Below, one piece after another: positions 50,545-59,306 of a stretch of 64,000 nucleotides of DNA. The DNA is taken from contig NZ_JAPYZV010000010.1 of assembly GCF_027812955.1 (NCBI RefSeq), forward strand, positions 84,062 through 148,061. The letters run 5' to 3'. Position 1 is the first letter of the stretch; each line of letters starts with the position of its first letter. Made by a program: the position numbers and the translations under genes. Under the pieces are notes generated by a model that saw nothing but the letters and a program-made list of their open reading frames with translations, was not told the origin of the DNA and made no database searches. Source of the stretch: Pedococcus sp. 5OH_020 (GTDB taxonomy: Bacteria; Actinomycetota; Actinomycetes; Actinomycetales; Dermatophilaceae).

Positions 50545-53061
50545 GTGATAAGCCCGTTCGCTGTTCCGTCCGCCCCACGACCGCGCGTGCGTGGCGTTCT
50601 TCTGGCCGCTCTCAGCGCAGTCCTCGCTGCCCTGTCGGTGGTCGCCCCGGCGAATGCCGCCGACGACCCCTACCGGCCGGCGTACCACTACACCTCTGCG
50701 GCGAACTTCATGAACGACCCGAACGGGCTGATCTACAAGGACGGCACGTATCACCTTTTCTACCAACACAACCCGTACGGGGCGACGGCCGGAAATGGCT
50801 CGTGGGGGCACGCCACAAGCACGGACATGGTGCATTGGAAGGAACGGCCGATCGCCATTATGAGCGATGCCAAGGAGGACGTCTGGTCCGGCAGCGTCGT
50901 GAACGACGTGACGAACTCCTCGGGCTTCGGCACAAAGGACAACCCACCGCTCGTGGCGGTCTACACCAGCTTCCGTAAGAGCGACGGAGTGCAGCGGCAG
51001 GCTCTTGCGTACTCGCTGGACGACGGCGCGACCTTCACGAAGTACGCGGGCAACCCGGTCCTGGACATCGGGTCGCACGACTTCCGCGACCCTAAGGTCT
51101 TCTGGGACGGCGCGAGCGCGAGCTGGCGCATGGTGGTGGCCAAGTCGGTGGAGCGCAAGGTGGGCATCTACTCCTCGCACGACCTCAAGACCTGGAGCCA
51201 CCGCAGCGACTTCGGACCGGCCGGTGTCACGTCCGGGGTCTGGGAGTGCCCCGACCTGTTCCCGCTCGCGGTCGACGGCAACCCGGCTGACACGCGCTGG
51301 GTGCTCACCGTCAGCAGTGCCGGAAAGGTGCAGTACTTCGTCGGGGCCTTCGACGGTGCGACGTTCACCTCACCGGACGCGGCGGCGTACACGCCACCGG
51401 CGGGCACAACGCTGCAGGACTTCGAGGGCAACGACTACGGGTCCTGGACGACGACCGGTGCGGCATTCGGGTCTGGGCCCTCACACTTCACCACCGGCGA
51501 CGTGCAGGGCTTCCACGGCAGCGGTTACGCCGACAGCTGGGGCGGGGACGATGCCAACAAGGGGACGCTCACGTCTCCGGCGTTCACTGTGGATCAGGGC
51601 CACCTCAACTTCCTCATCGGCGGTGGCAACCACCCCCATGTCGACGGCGGTTCCGACGGTCCTCCGCCCGGCACCACGCTGGCCGACTTCGAAGGTTCCA
51701 CGCTGCCAGAAGGGTGGACCGGCACCGGCGACTTCACCGCCATTACGCCGACACGCGAGACGCTGCCGGGCCAACTGGGCGCCCAGGTCCTGGACACCTG
51801 CCAGGCCGGATGCGATGAGGCGACGGGCACGGTGACGTCCCGTTCCTTCACGATCACCGACGACTACGTTGACCTTCTGGTCGCCGGCGGCAACCATCCG
51901 ATGAGCGGCACCAACCCGACAGCCGTCAACCTTGTCGTCGATGGGCAGGTTGTGCGCTCCGCCAGCGGCAAGAACTCGCCGAACATGGACTGGGTCGCAT
52001 GGAACGTTGCCGACCTCAAGGGCCGGACCGCTCAGCTACAGGTGGTGGACCAGCGAACCTCCGACTGGGGCCACCTCATGGTGGACAACATCGTCCTCTC
52101 GCCGGTGGCGGCAGCGCCGTGGAACGCCGAGACCACTGCGAACCTGTTGGTGGATGGCAAGGTGGTCCGCACAGCGACCGGCACCGACAGCCCAACACTG
52201 GACTGGGCCTCGTGGGATGTGGCTGACCTCCGTGGCAAGCAGGCGCGGATCCAGCTCATCGACAATGCGGTCGGCGGTTGGGGACATCTGTACGCCGACG
52301 ACTTCCTGCTCTCCTCCGTTGCCACGCAAGACATGTGGGGTCGAGCCCGGCTGGTGGACCGCGGTGCGGACTACTACGCCGCTGTCACCTACAACGACCT
52401 GCCGAACGGGCGGCGCGTCCAGCTCGGCTGGATGGGTAGCTGGGACTATGCCAACGACACTCCCACAGGCGCCTGGCGTGGTGAGCAGTCAGTGCCCCGC
52501 GAGCTGTCCCTGAGGACGGTCGGCGGCAAGGTCTCACTGGTCCAGTCCCCGATATCCGAGCTGGACAGCCTCGCCGGCAAACCGGTCCGCCTCGACGGAA
52601 CGACGGCCGTTCGCCCTGTGACCGTCACTGCTGGTACGACGCCCGTCCCGGCGAGTGGCAGGTCACTGCGATTGGACGCCACCTTTACGGCCGCCACGGC
52701 GCCGGAGTTCGGCGTCGACGTCCGAGTCGGAACAGGCGACGGCCAACGCACCCGCATCGGGTACGACGTCGACGCCGGCGAGCTGTTCCTCGACCGCACC
52801 AAGTCCGGAGATGTCGGCTTCAGCGCCGCGTTCTCCCGCATCGACCGCGTCAAGGTCCCACTACAGAACGGCAAGCTCCGGCTGAAGGTCTACGTCGACA
52901 GCTCGTCGGTCGAGGTGTTCGCCAACGGCGGTATCGCCTCGCTCACCGACCTGGTGTTCCCCGCCACCTCCAGCACCGGCATCGACGTCTTCTCAACCAG
53001 CGGCAGCACCAGAGTCGACAGCCTCACGGTCCGCCAGCTGGGATCGTCGATCAGCCGCTAA
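50545..53061 (+). CDS. Secreted GH32 fructan hydrolase (levanase/inulinase-like) with inserted domains
   Basis: 838 residues. Signal peptide residues 1-38 (ANA/AD cleavage). The GH32 propeller has the nucleophile D58 in NFMNDPNG, transition-state D182 in FRDPK and acid/base E234 in ECPDLF. After the fourth blade (~residue 285) about 300 residues are inserted: FEG-type beta repeats including [13 protein letters not shown] and two near-duplicate [34 protein letters not shown]-like segments. The propeller then resumes at [35 protein letters not shown] and ends with the GH32 beta-sandwich. It releases fructose from levan, inulin or sucrose. GTG start has GGAGG 7 nt upstream. Confidence 0.92.
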   Translation: [838 protein letters not shown]

Positions 53062-53391
53062 GACTGTTCACAAGTTCGGATCAGCAGCCTTCCCTCAGAT
53101 GTCCCAGGACGATCCGCGACACCCGAGCCCGTGAGGCTCGGGTGTCGCGCGCTTCTGGGGCTTGCGCCTGCGGGTCAGCTCGCACATCCTGCTGCCGCGT
53201 CCCCTCCCCTTCCCCTGGGGCCAGGGGCCGCGCCATGGTTGCGGCCGCGACTCTGGGCGGCCCATGAGCTGCCACTTGGGCGTTCCGCCTCGTCGGCCAA
53301 CGCCGTCTGCATCTCCGTGATGCGGCTTTTTGGGCTACCCCCCGGGGGACGGGACGTCCTGGAGTAGTTCTTCCCGAGCACGGCTGCGGCG
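53062..53391. other. Intergenic region after GH32 gene
   Basis: About 330 bp with no supported gene. It contains the terminator hairpin at 53115-53149; the remainder is G/C-rich with open frames on both strands that have low complexity (Arg/Pro/Ala-rich) and no family resemblance. Confidence 0.5.
53115..53149 (+). terminator. Strong hairpin terminator of GH32 gene
   Basis: CGCGACACCCGAGCC (53115-53129) and its exact reverse complement (53135-53149) make a 15-bp stem with the 5-nt loop CGTGA, 54 nt after the GH32 stop. There is no T-run; such long G/C stems act as terminators in actinobacteria. It could also stop transcripts arriving from the opposite molybdopterin gene. Confidence 0.8.
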
Positions 53392-55761
53392 TCACTCCGG
53401 CGCGACGTTACACAGGGACGCGCGCAGCGGTGAGCTGCCGCTGGTCGGGTCGCTCGGCGTCTGTCGCAGCACCAGGTTCAGGTTGACGCCGCCCAGCTCG
53501 AAAGGATCCGAGGGTGGCAGGTCGAGCTCGCCGCATCCCTGCGACCAGCCGTGCTGGGCGCATACCACGCCCGGGTCGAGGCCGGCGTTGAGCTTCGCCC
53601 TCGCGCGCACTGCGCCATTCGGCGTGCTGATGCGCACCCAGTCGCCGGCGCTGATCCCGCGGGCCGCGGCGGTGTCGGGATGCACCTCGACCTGGGGGTC
53701 GGGTGCGGCGCGACGCAGCTCGGCGATCTGCCGGTGCTGGGATTCGCAGTAGCGCAGAGACTTGGCGCAGGTGAGGATCAGCGGGAACTCCGCGACCAGG
53801 TCGGGTCGCGACCGAGGACTGAGCGGAGGTTCAGCGAACGTCGGCAACGGGGGGTACCCGTGCTTGGCCAGGGTCTCTGAGTACAACTCGACCAGACCGC
53901 TCGGTGTCCGGAACCCGCGGTCTTCGTGCTTGCGATACGTGGTGCTCAGATCGAGGGACAGCCCGCGGGGCTCCGCGCGCAGGGCCTCCAGGGTGATGCC
54001 GCTCGGCGCGAGCTGGTAGCGCCAGGCAGCGTCAATGTCGCCGTCCCAGAACTGCTCGCCCAGTCCGAGGCGCTCGGCGAGGGCGAAGACGATCTGTTGG
54101 TCCGAGCGCGCGTCGCCGCGTGGCTCGACGACGGCTCGACGGAGCTGGACGTGGGACTGCGCCTGCTGGCTGACCTCGAACCCAACCCGCAACGCCTCGG
54201 TCTCGAACGGGCTCGCCACGGGCAGCACGATGTCGGCCAGGTCGCCTGTCGGGCTGGGGAAGATGTCGGCGTGCACGAACAAGTCCAGTGATGCGAGTGC
54301 GTCCCGAACTCGTGCACTGTCGCCGTGTGCCATGACGAGGTTGGCACCGAAGTTGACCAGTGCCCGTGCGCGGTAGGGTCGGTGCTCGAGGGCTGCGGTG
54401 TAGAAGTCCTCGCCCGTGATGAACTCGAACCGTGCCGGACCCAACGGGCGGTCACGGACACCGATGGCCCGATCACGCTGCTCGTCGCTGAGCAGGTCCA
54501 GGCCGTCGATCGGGTTCGTCGGCACCGGCGTGAAGAGCACGTTGCCGCCGGGGGCGTCCAGGGATCCGGTCAGCGCGTAGAGGACGTTGACGGCGCGGAT
54601 CATCTGGGTCGTGTTGCTGTGCTGCTCGAGGCCGCTCCAGGTATAGAACGCGAGGGGGCGCGAGGCCCATAAGGTGCGGGCGGTGGCCACGATGACGTCG
54701 GCGGGCACGCGGGTGAGCGCCTCGGTCGCCTCGGGTGTCATCGCCTCGCAGTGCAGGCGCAGGTGCTCGAGCACCGGACGGCACCGGACCCGTCCGCCGG
54801 TCGTGACCACCTCGACGGTGCCCGACAATGCGAGCCGTGACTCGGCGCCGCCGTACGTCGGAGCGGCCGGGTCGTAAATGATGGGTTCCGCCTCCACCAG
54901 GTCCCACGCCACGTAGCCCGTGCCGGCGGCGGGCTCGGCGATCTCGTCTGCGTGGAGCAAGTCACCGGTGTCGGTCCGCACCAGGAATGAGGCGTTGGTC
55001 CAGCGGCGCACGAAGGTTTCGTCGTACCAGCCCCGGTCGAGCATCACGTGGATCAGCCCCAACGCCAGAGCCGCATCGGTACCGGGCCGCACTCGGAGCC
55101 AGTGGTCGGCCTTGCTGGCGAGCCCCGTGCGGCGCGGATCGACCACTACGAGGCGGGCGCCCCGGTTCACCGCGTCAACGGTCGCGGTAGCGTGCACCAG
55201 GCGGGAGACCGAGGGGTTGTAGCCCCAGTAGAGGATGCAGCCAGCGTTCTCGAGGTCCGGCATGAACGCACCGGGGACCGGCGCGCCAAAGGTGTACATC
55301 GACGCCATGTACCGACCCCAGCCGCACAACTCCATCGAGCAGGTGAAGTTCGGGCTCCCGAATGCCCGGCGCAGCCGCATGATCCAGTCCACCGAGTCGC
55401 TCAGCGCCGAGGTCGACGGAGAGGCCGACCCGAACACCACCGCCTCGGGGCCGCTCTCGTCGGCGATCTGCCCCAGCCTGGAGGCGATGGTGTCCAGCGC
55501 CTCTTCCCAGCCGATCTGCTCCCACCCAGGGTCGCGCGCTCCCTTGGGATTGGTCCGGCGAAGCGGATGGAGCAGCCGGTCGGGATGCTCGAGGATCCGG
55601 GGTGCCGACTTGCCCTTCACACAAACGGCACGACCCGTCGGATGAGCCGGATCAGGACCGATCGCGGTGAGCCGACCCTCGACGATGGTGGCCGTCGCGC
55701 CGCACCGCGAGACGCACATCGGACAGAACGTCGCCAGCTGCTCGCCATTCGCATCGTGCAC
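53392..55761 (-). CDS. Molybdopterin-dependent oxidoreductase (DMSO reductase superfamily)
   Basis: 789 residues. The N-terminal 4Fe-4S motif is C13-x2-C16-x3-C20-x26-C47. The molybdopterin guanine dinucleotide-binding parts include NPSVSRL, VVDPRRTGLASKADHWLRVRPGTDAALALGLIHVMLDRG and the C-terminal MopB-binding barrel (VEVHPDTAAARGISAGDWVRISTPNGAVRARAKLNAGLDPGVVCAQHGW). A Cys in CSMELCGWGRYM is a candidate Mo ligand. No electron-transfer or membrane subunit and no chaperone gene is adjacent, and no Tat signal is seen, so it is probably cytoplasmic. Substrate unknown. GTG start. Confidence 0.9.
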   Translation of the reverse strand: MHDANGEQLATFCPMCVSRCGATATIVEGRLTAIGPDPAHPTGRAVCVKGKSAPRILEHPDRLLHPLRRTNPKGARDPGWEQIGWEEALDTIASRLGQIADESGPEAVVFGSASPSTSALSDSVDWIMRLRRAFGSPNFTCSMELCGWGRYMASMYTFGAPVPGAFMPDLENAGCILYWGYNPSVSRLVHATATVDAVNRGARLVVVDPRRTGLASKADHWLRVRPGTDAALALGLIHVMLDRGWYDETFVRRWTNASFLVRTDTGDLLHADEIAEPAAGTGYVAWDLVEAEPIIYDPAAPTYGGAESRLALSGTVEVVTTGGRVRCRPVLEHLRLHCEAMTPEATEALTRVPADVIVATARTLWASRPLAFYTWSGLEQHSNTTQMIRAVNVLYALTGSLDAPGGNVLFTPVPTNPIDGLDLLSDEQRDRAIGVRDRPLGPARFEFITGEDFYTAALEHRPYRARALVNFGANLVMAHGDSARVRDALASLDLFVHADIFPSPTGDLADIVLPVASPFETEALRVGFEVSQQAQSHVQLRRAVVEPRGDARSDQQIVFALAERLGLGEQFWDGDIDAAWRYQLAPSGITLEALRAEPRGLSLDLSTTYRKHEDRGFRTPSGLVELYSETLAKHGYPPLPTFAEPPLSPRSRPDLVAEFPLILTCAKSLRYCESQHRQIAELRRAAPDPQVEVHPDTAAARGISAGDWVRISTPNGAVRARAKLNAGLDPGVVCAQHGWSQGCGELDLPPSDPFELGGVNLNLVLRQTPSDPTSGSSPLRASLCNVAPE

Positions 55762-56168
55762 AGCGCCTCCAACAGCATTCGGGTGTGCTCCGCCTCAGCA
55801 GTCTAGGACCTGACAATGGCGCTGTTGGGCCGAATCACGGGCACGAACCGACGCCCCCTTGTGCCGCGTGATCCGGCAGCGAAACCTCTCGAAGAGCCTC
55901 CTCCGGGCCCCACTGTCGAGGATCTCCACCGTGCGGGTCGCGACCCTGCGCCCGTGGGGAAGTCCAACGTCTAGGCATGCTTCTCGACCACAAGACAATC
56001 GATACCGAAGTGGCGCAGGCTTACGGCCATCAGCAGCCCCACCGCGCCCCGCCCACGGCCAGCACCGTACGTCGACCGGCTTGCCGACTCGGGCGACCTA
56101 GCAGCGGCCGGCATCGGCCTCCACTGGGGGTGCATCCGGCTACGTTCCAGCAGTCCGGTGTCCGAGCC
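55762..56168. other. Intergenic region between molybdopterin enzyme and YdeI gene
   Basis: About 400 bp with nothing I can identify. It must contain the promoter of the molybdopterin gene, but no consensus stands out. Short frames on both strands have no similarity to known families. Confidence 0.4.
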
Positions 56169-56768
56169 CTAGGTACCGGACTTCTTGCTCGGCGCCGGGA
56201 ACGGGGTCTTGCCCTGGGCGAGGGCGTCGGTGAGCTGCTCGATGCGGCGGGTGCGGATCTCCGGGCGCACCGCGGTCTGGATGCGATTCAGGAAGGCGAA
56301 GCGGTTGCGGCCGTCCAGCGCGGCGTAGACGTCGGTGAGGTCGCGCGCAGCCAGGGCGGCGGCAAGGTCGTCGGGCACCACTGCGGTAGCCGGGCTGTCG
56401 TAGGCGGCGTCCCAGCGGCCGTCCGCCTTCGCCTTTTCCACCACGGCCAGGCCAGCGGGGCGCATCCGCCCCTCGGCGGTGAGCCGCTCGATGCGCTCGC
56501 GGTTGATCTTCGACCAGCCGCTCTTCGCACGCCGCGGGGTGAACCGCTGCACGTACCACTCGTCGTCGAGCCGCCGGGCGATGCCGTCGATCCAGCCGAA
56601 GCAGAGCGCCACGTCCACGGCCGTCGTCCAATCGATCGACGTGACGCCGGTGCCCTTCTTTGCCATCCGAATCCAGACGTGCGTGGCGGTCGGCGCATTT
56701 TCGACGAGCCAGTTCTCGAACGCCTCGTCATCCTCGAAGAACACCGCGTCGGTGTGGACCATCGACAT
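56169..56768 (-). CDS. YdeI/OmpD-associated family protein
   Basis: 199 residues. The family signature covers the whole length: VWIRMAKKGTGVTSIDWTTAVDVALCFGWIDGIARRLDDEWYVQRFTPRRAKSGWSKINRERIERLTAEGRMRPAGLAVVEKAKADGRW, followed by FLNRIQTAVRPEIRTRRIEQLTDALAQGKTPFP. YdeI of E. coli has been linked to resistance to cationic peptides and DUF1905/BOF-like proteins in other bacteria to stress, but the biochemical role is not known. It marks the left border of the gene-poor accessory segment. Confidence 0.9.
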   Translation of the reverse strand: MSMVHTDAVFFEDDEAFENWLVENAPTATHVWIRMAKKGTGVTSIDWTTAVDVALCFGWIDGIARRLDDEWYVQRFTPRRAKSGWSKINRERIERLTAEGRMRPAGLAVVEKAKADGRWDAAYDSPATAVVPDDLAAALAARDLTDVYAALDGRNRFAFLNRIQTAVRPEIRTRRIEQLTDALAQGKTPFPAPSKKSGT

Positions 56769-57262
56769 GGCAGCAGCCTAGGGCCACGGATTTTGACGTA
56801 GTTGGACGGTTGCCCAGGTCGGGGCCCTGAGCCAGGGTGCTGCATTCCGCCGCGTTAGGGGTCGCACGCCAAGGGCGCCGCCTCGTGGTCCGCAAATCGG
56901 CCCTATCCAGATGTATGCGCGCGCGCATCCTTGGCGTGCGGGTCTTTCGGGAGCGGCTGGTCCGGACGCCAATAGGACTGCTTGGGAGGGAGCACGGTCT
57001 GCCGGCAAGGTGATGCCCGGACCGGCGTGCCCGGCTCAGGTCGGGCGGGCGTCGAAGCCAGTCACTCGGATGAGCTTGGCAGGGACACCGGCGACGATCG
57101 CTCGGCAGGCCGATGGTCGGACGGCCCGCAGGCCACGGAGAGAGATACGGACACGGATGCCGATGCGCCAGGGCACCGCCCATGGGAACGTTAACGGAAC
57201 CCAAGTCGGCCTTCCCTCTACGGGACGCCGGGGGTCGCACCGTACGAGTGGGAGGCCGTCTC
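56769..57262. other. Gene-free stretch at border of accessory segment
   Basis: About 490 bp without a supported gene. It contains the inverted repeat and palindrome at 56863-56940. Base composition is somewhat less G/C-rich than the flanking genes. The frame of the next gene is open upstream to 57113, with an ATG at 57182, but lacks a ribosome-binding site there. Confidence 0.5.
56863..56940. repeat. 12-bp inverted repeat with adjoining 14-bp palindrome
   Basis: CGCACGCCAAGG (56863-56874) and CCTTGGCGTGCG (56929-56940) are exact reverse complements 54 bp apart. ATGCGCGCGCGCAT (56915-56928), itself a perfect palindrome, abuts the right copy. The arrangement could be a small element end, a recombination site or a regulatory hairpin. 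Confidence 0.7.
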
Positions 57263-58204
57263 GTGGCTAACGCTTCAGAGGGCGGAAGGCGCCGGCCTGC
57301 ATGGGTTGAGTGGCTCGTCGCGGAACCGGTCGGGAAAGACGGCAAGAAGAACCGTCTCACGCGGCTGGAGCGGCTTGGCGCTGCAGCGGTAGGCCTCGTG
57401 CTGGTCGGCATCGCTCTCTACCTCGTGGAATTCCCGCCCGACCGCCAGGTTGCCCTGACCCAATGCCCGAAGGCTGCCGCTGGCTGTGTTGTCAGCGTGG
57501 ACAGTGACCTCACGACGTTTGCCGCCGTCGTGGCAGGCTTTGGGGCGGCGGCCTCGCTGACCGCACTCCTGGGTGTCCGCTTCACCGAGGTGAAGGCCGC
57601 GGGAGCGGAGTTCAGGGCGGCGCCCGAGACGACGGGTCTGACCCCCGGCGGGACAGAGCTCAAAGCGGATGAGCTCCCGGACGAACCGGCCGCTGGGGGT
57701 GAAGAGCCCCGCCCGGCTGAGCTGACCCTTCCGGTGAAGGTTCCGATCACGATTGTCGTGGTGCAAGGGCTGGGCGAACGGGGACACGACGCCCCCATCG
57801 CGATCACGAGGCTGAAAGCGCCCATGTCCGAGGTCGGCCCAGAGCTCCTGCGTGATTACCAATCGGCGCGCAGGGTGAGCCAGAACATGTACTTCCTAAC
57901 CCACGCTCTCAGCCCGGCAACTGCGGCGGGGCAGAAGTACTCCGTCGCGGTCCGGGTCACCCCGCACCTGCAGCAGGGGATGCCCCCACCCCTGCAGGTC
58001 AGGGCGGCGTCGTTCTTCCTTGGCCGCGCGTGGGGGAACCGAGTCATCCCAGGGCGCCCAGGATCCGACGGCCGGTTTGGGATCGTGACGCAGGCCTATG
58101 GGCCGTTCTTGGCGCTCTGCGAGGTCGAGTTCACCGACGGGAGCCGGATTCTCCTCGACCACTACTGCGACTTTGACATGGGCAGCCTGGTCCCCGCGAC
58201 CTGA
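57263..58204 (+). CDS. Two-TM protein with unrecognised C-terminal domain
   Basis: 313 residues from GTG 57263, which has GGAGG 7 nt upstream. A basic N-terminus precedes TM1 (residues 39-57) and TM2 (84-105), joined by a short exported loop with two Cys (C68, C75). A polar, Pro/Glu-rich linker follows, then a domain at ~155-310 with ASFFLGRAWGNRVIPG, GIVTQAYGPFLALCEVEFTDGSRILLDHYCDFDMG. The strand-rich pattern and the aromatic YGPF/FTDG signature loosely recall YEATS-like beta-sandwiches found in bacterial conflict proteins; this is an impression, not a proven match. The C-terminal domain would be cytoplasmic if both TMs insert as drawn. Confidence 0.65.
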   Translation: MANASEGGRRRPAWVEWLVAEPVGKDGKKNRLTRLERLGAAAVGLVLVGIALYLVEFPPDRQVALTQCPKAAAGCVVSVDSDLTTFAAVVAGFGAAASLTALLGVRFTEVKAAGAEFRAAPETTGLTPGGTELKADELPDEPAAGGEEPRPAELTLPVKVPITIVVVQGLGERGHDAPIAITRLKAPMSEVGPELLRDYQSARRVSQNMYFLTHALSPATAAGQKYSVAVRVTPHLQQGMPPPLQVRAASFFLGRAWGNRVIPGRPGSDGRFGIVTQAYGPFLALCEVEFTDGSRILLDHYCDFDMGSLVPAT

Positions 58205-58365
58205 TAGGCCAGATCCCGCGCATCGGCACCGGACGTGACCCCAGTCGCCCTCCAGGAGGCGGGTAGGGCATGTGGTCACCTGAGTGCGTCAGCGGCGACA
58301 GCTCGCAAAAGCGGTACCCGTAGGCGTGAGGTACGAGGTGAGTCTTTTCGCAGCGAGACGGCTAG

Positions 58366-59157
58366 TTAGCAGGCGCTGGTGCGGTGCGCGCCGTAGGAGG
58401 CTTGGCTGTGGGTGTACTGGTCACCGGCTGACGATGAGAGCTGCTCTATCAAGCCCGAGCACGAGAAGGCGGTCATGGCCAGGTAGTCGTTGGCCGACCT
58501 GACGGCTTGGGCGTTCCAGTTCACGTGCAGGCTGTCAACCGCCACCGTGGCGTCCTTGCGTGAGTACCCGTCCCCGGCTGACGACGACAGTTGGCCGATC
58601 AGTCCGAGCCGTGAGAAGCCGCTCATATCGAGGTACTGCTGCGCGGACTCTGCCGCGTTCTGCTGCGGGCCCGTCAATGACGGCACCACCGGGGCTGCGG
58701 GTTTGGCTGGTGCCTTGGACGACGACGACGGGGCTGGTGCCTTGGACGACGACGACGGGGCTGGTGCCTTGGACGACGACGACGGGGCTGGTGCCTTGGA
58801 CGACGACGGGGCTGGTGCCTTGGGCGACGACGACGGGGTTGATGTGTCGGATGAAGATGATGAACTGCTGAACGAACTCGCTTGGCTCGACTGGCTGGTG
58901 TTGGCCGCGGTGGGGGTCGAGCCCCCGCCCCCGCCCCCGCCGGATGCCGCGCTAGCGACGACCCCGATGACCAAAAGCGCGCCGAGCCCGGTGAGTATCT
59001 TGTGCCGTGCGAACCACGGCTTGCCGCGGGGTTGCGCGACCGGTGCGGCGACGGCCCCTGGCTGGGTCAGCGGCCGGAATTGATCGGTCCACTGCTGGCC
59101 GTCCCAGAACCGCTCGCGTCCGTCGTCTTGCGGGTGCCAACCTGCTGGTGCGCTCAT
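58366..59157 (-). CDS. DUF2510-TM-Ltp domain protein (superinfection-exclusion-like)
   Basis: 263 residues. DUF2510 at 3-28 (AGWHPQDDGRERFWDGQQWTDQF), one TM helix at 53-71, a Gly/Ser/Pro linker with five KAPAPSSS(S) repeats (112-152), then two Ltp domains (164-215 and 216-263). Each has the pattern A-x-x-Y-L-x-M-x-x-F-S-x-x-G-L-I-x-Q-L-S-S-S-A-G-D-x-Y, as in the phage TP-J34 Ltp lipoprotein that blocks phage DNA entry. The second domain ends SYGAHRTSAC. The protein would expose Ltp domains outside the membrane. In actinobacteria many such genes are chromosomal, so a phage role is inference. Confidence 0.85.
   Translation of the reverse strand: MSAPAGWHPQDDGRERFWDGQQWTDQFRPLTQPGAVAAPVAQPRGKPWFARHKILTGLGALLVIGVVASAASGGGGGGGSTPTAANTSQSSQASSFSSSSSSSDTSTPSSSPKAPAPSSSKAPAPSSSSKAPAPSSSSKAPAPSSSSKAPAKPAAPVVPSLTGPQQNAAESAQQYLDMSGFSRLGLIGQLSSSAGDGYSRKDATVAVDSLHVNWNAQAVRSANDYLAMTAFSCSGLIEQLSSSAGDQYTHSQASYGAHRTSAC
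58706..58837 (-). repeat. 27-bp tandem repeat encoding KAPAPSSSS linker
   Basis: Five in-frame units of 27, 27, 27, 24 and 27 bp starting at 58706, 58733, 58760, 58787 and 58811. The first three copies are identical; the fourth lacks one codon and the fifth has one substitution. Identity at synonymous sites suggests recent expansion or slippage. Confidence 0.92.
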
Positions 59158-59306
59158 GCCTGCTCTACCCCTCTGCTCACGCGGGTCCTCCCCCCGATGC
59201 TGGGACGGTAGCGCTTGGGGGCATACCCCCGGAGTGGAACGCGAGAAACTTCAGGCGCCATGCGCTCGCCCCCTGAGTGCGTCTTACCGGGGCGACTAGG
59301 GATCCT

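Noticed and set aside
55795..55998. Minus-strand ORF of 67 codons
   Set aside because: Arg/Cys-rich composition without domain or start signal; likely chance.
58706..58837. CRISPR-like array
   Set aside because: The 27-bp units are contiguous, in frame and encode a Pro/Ser linker; there are no spacers and no cas genes.
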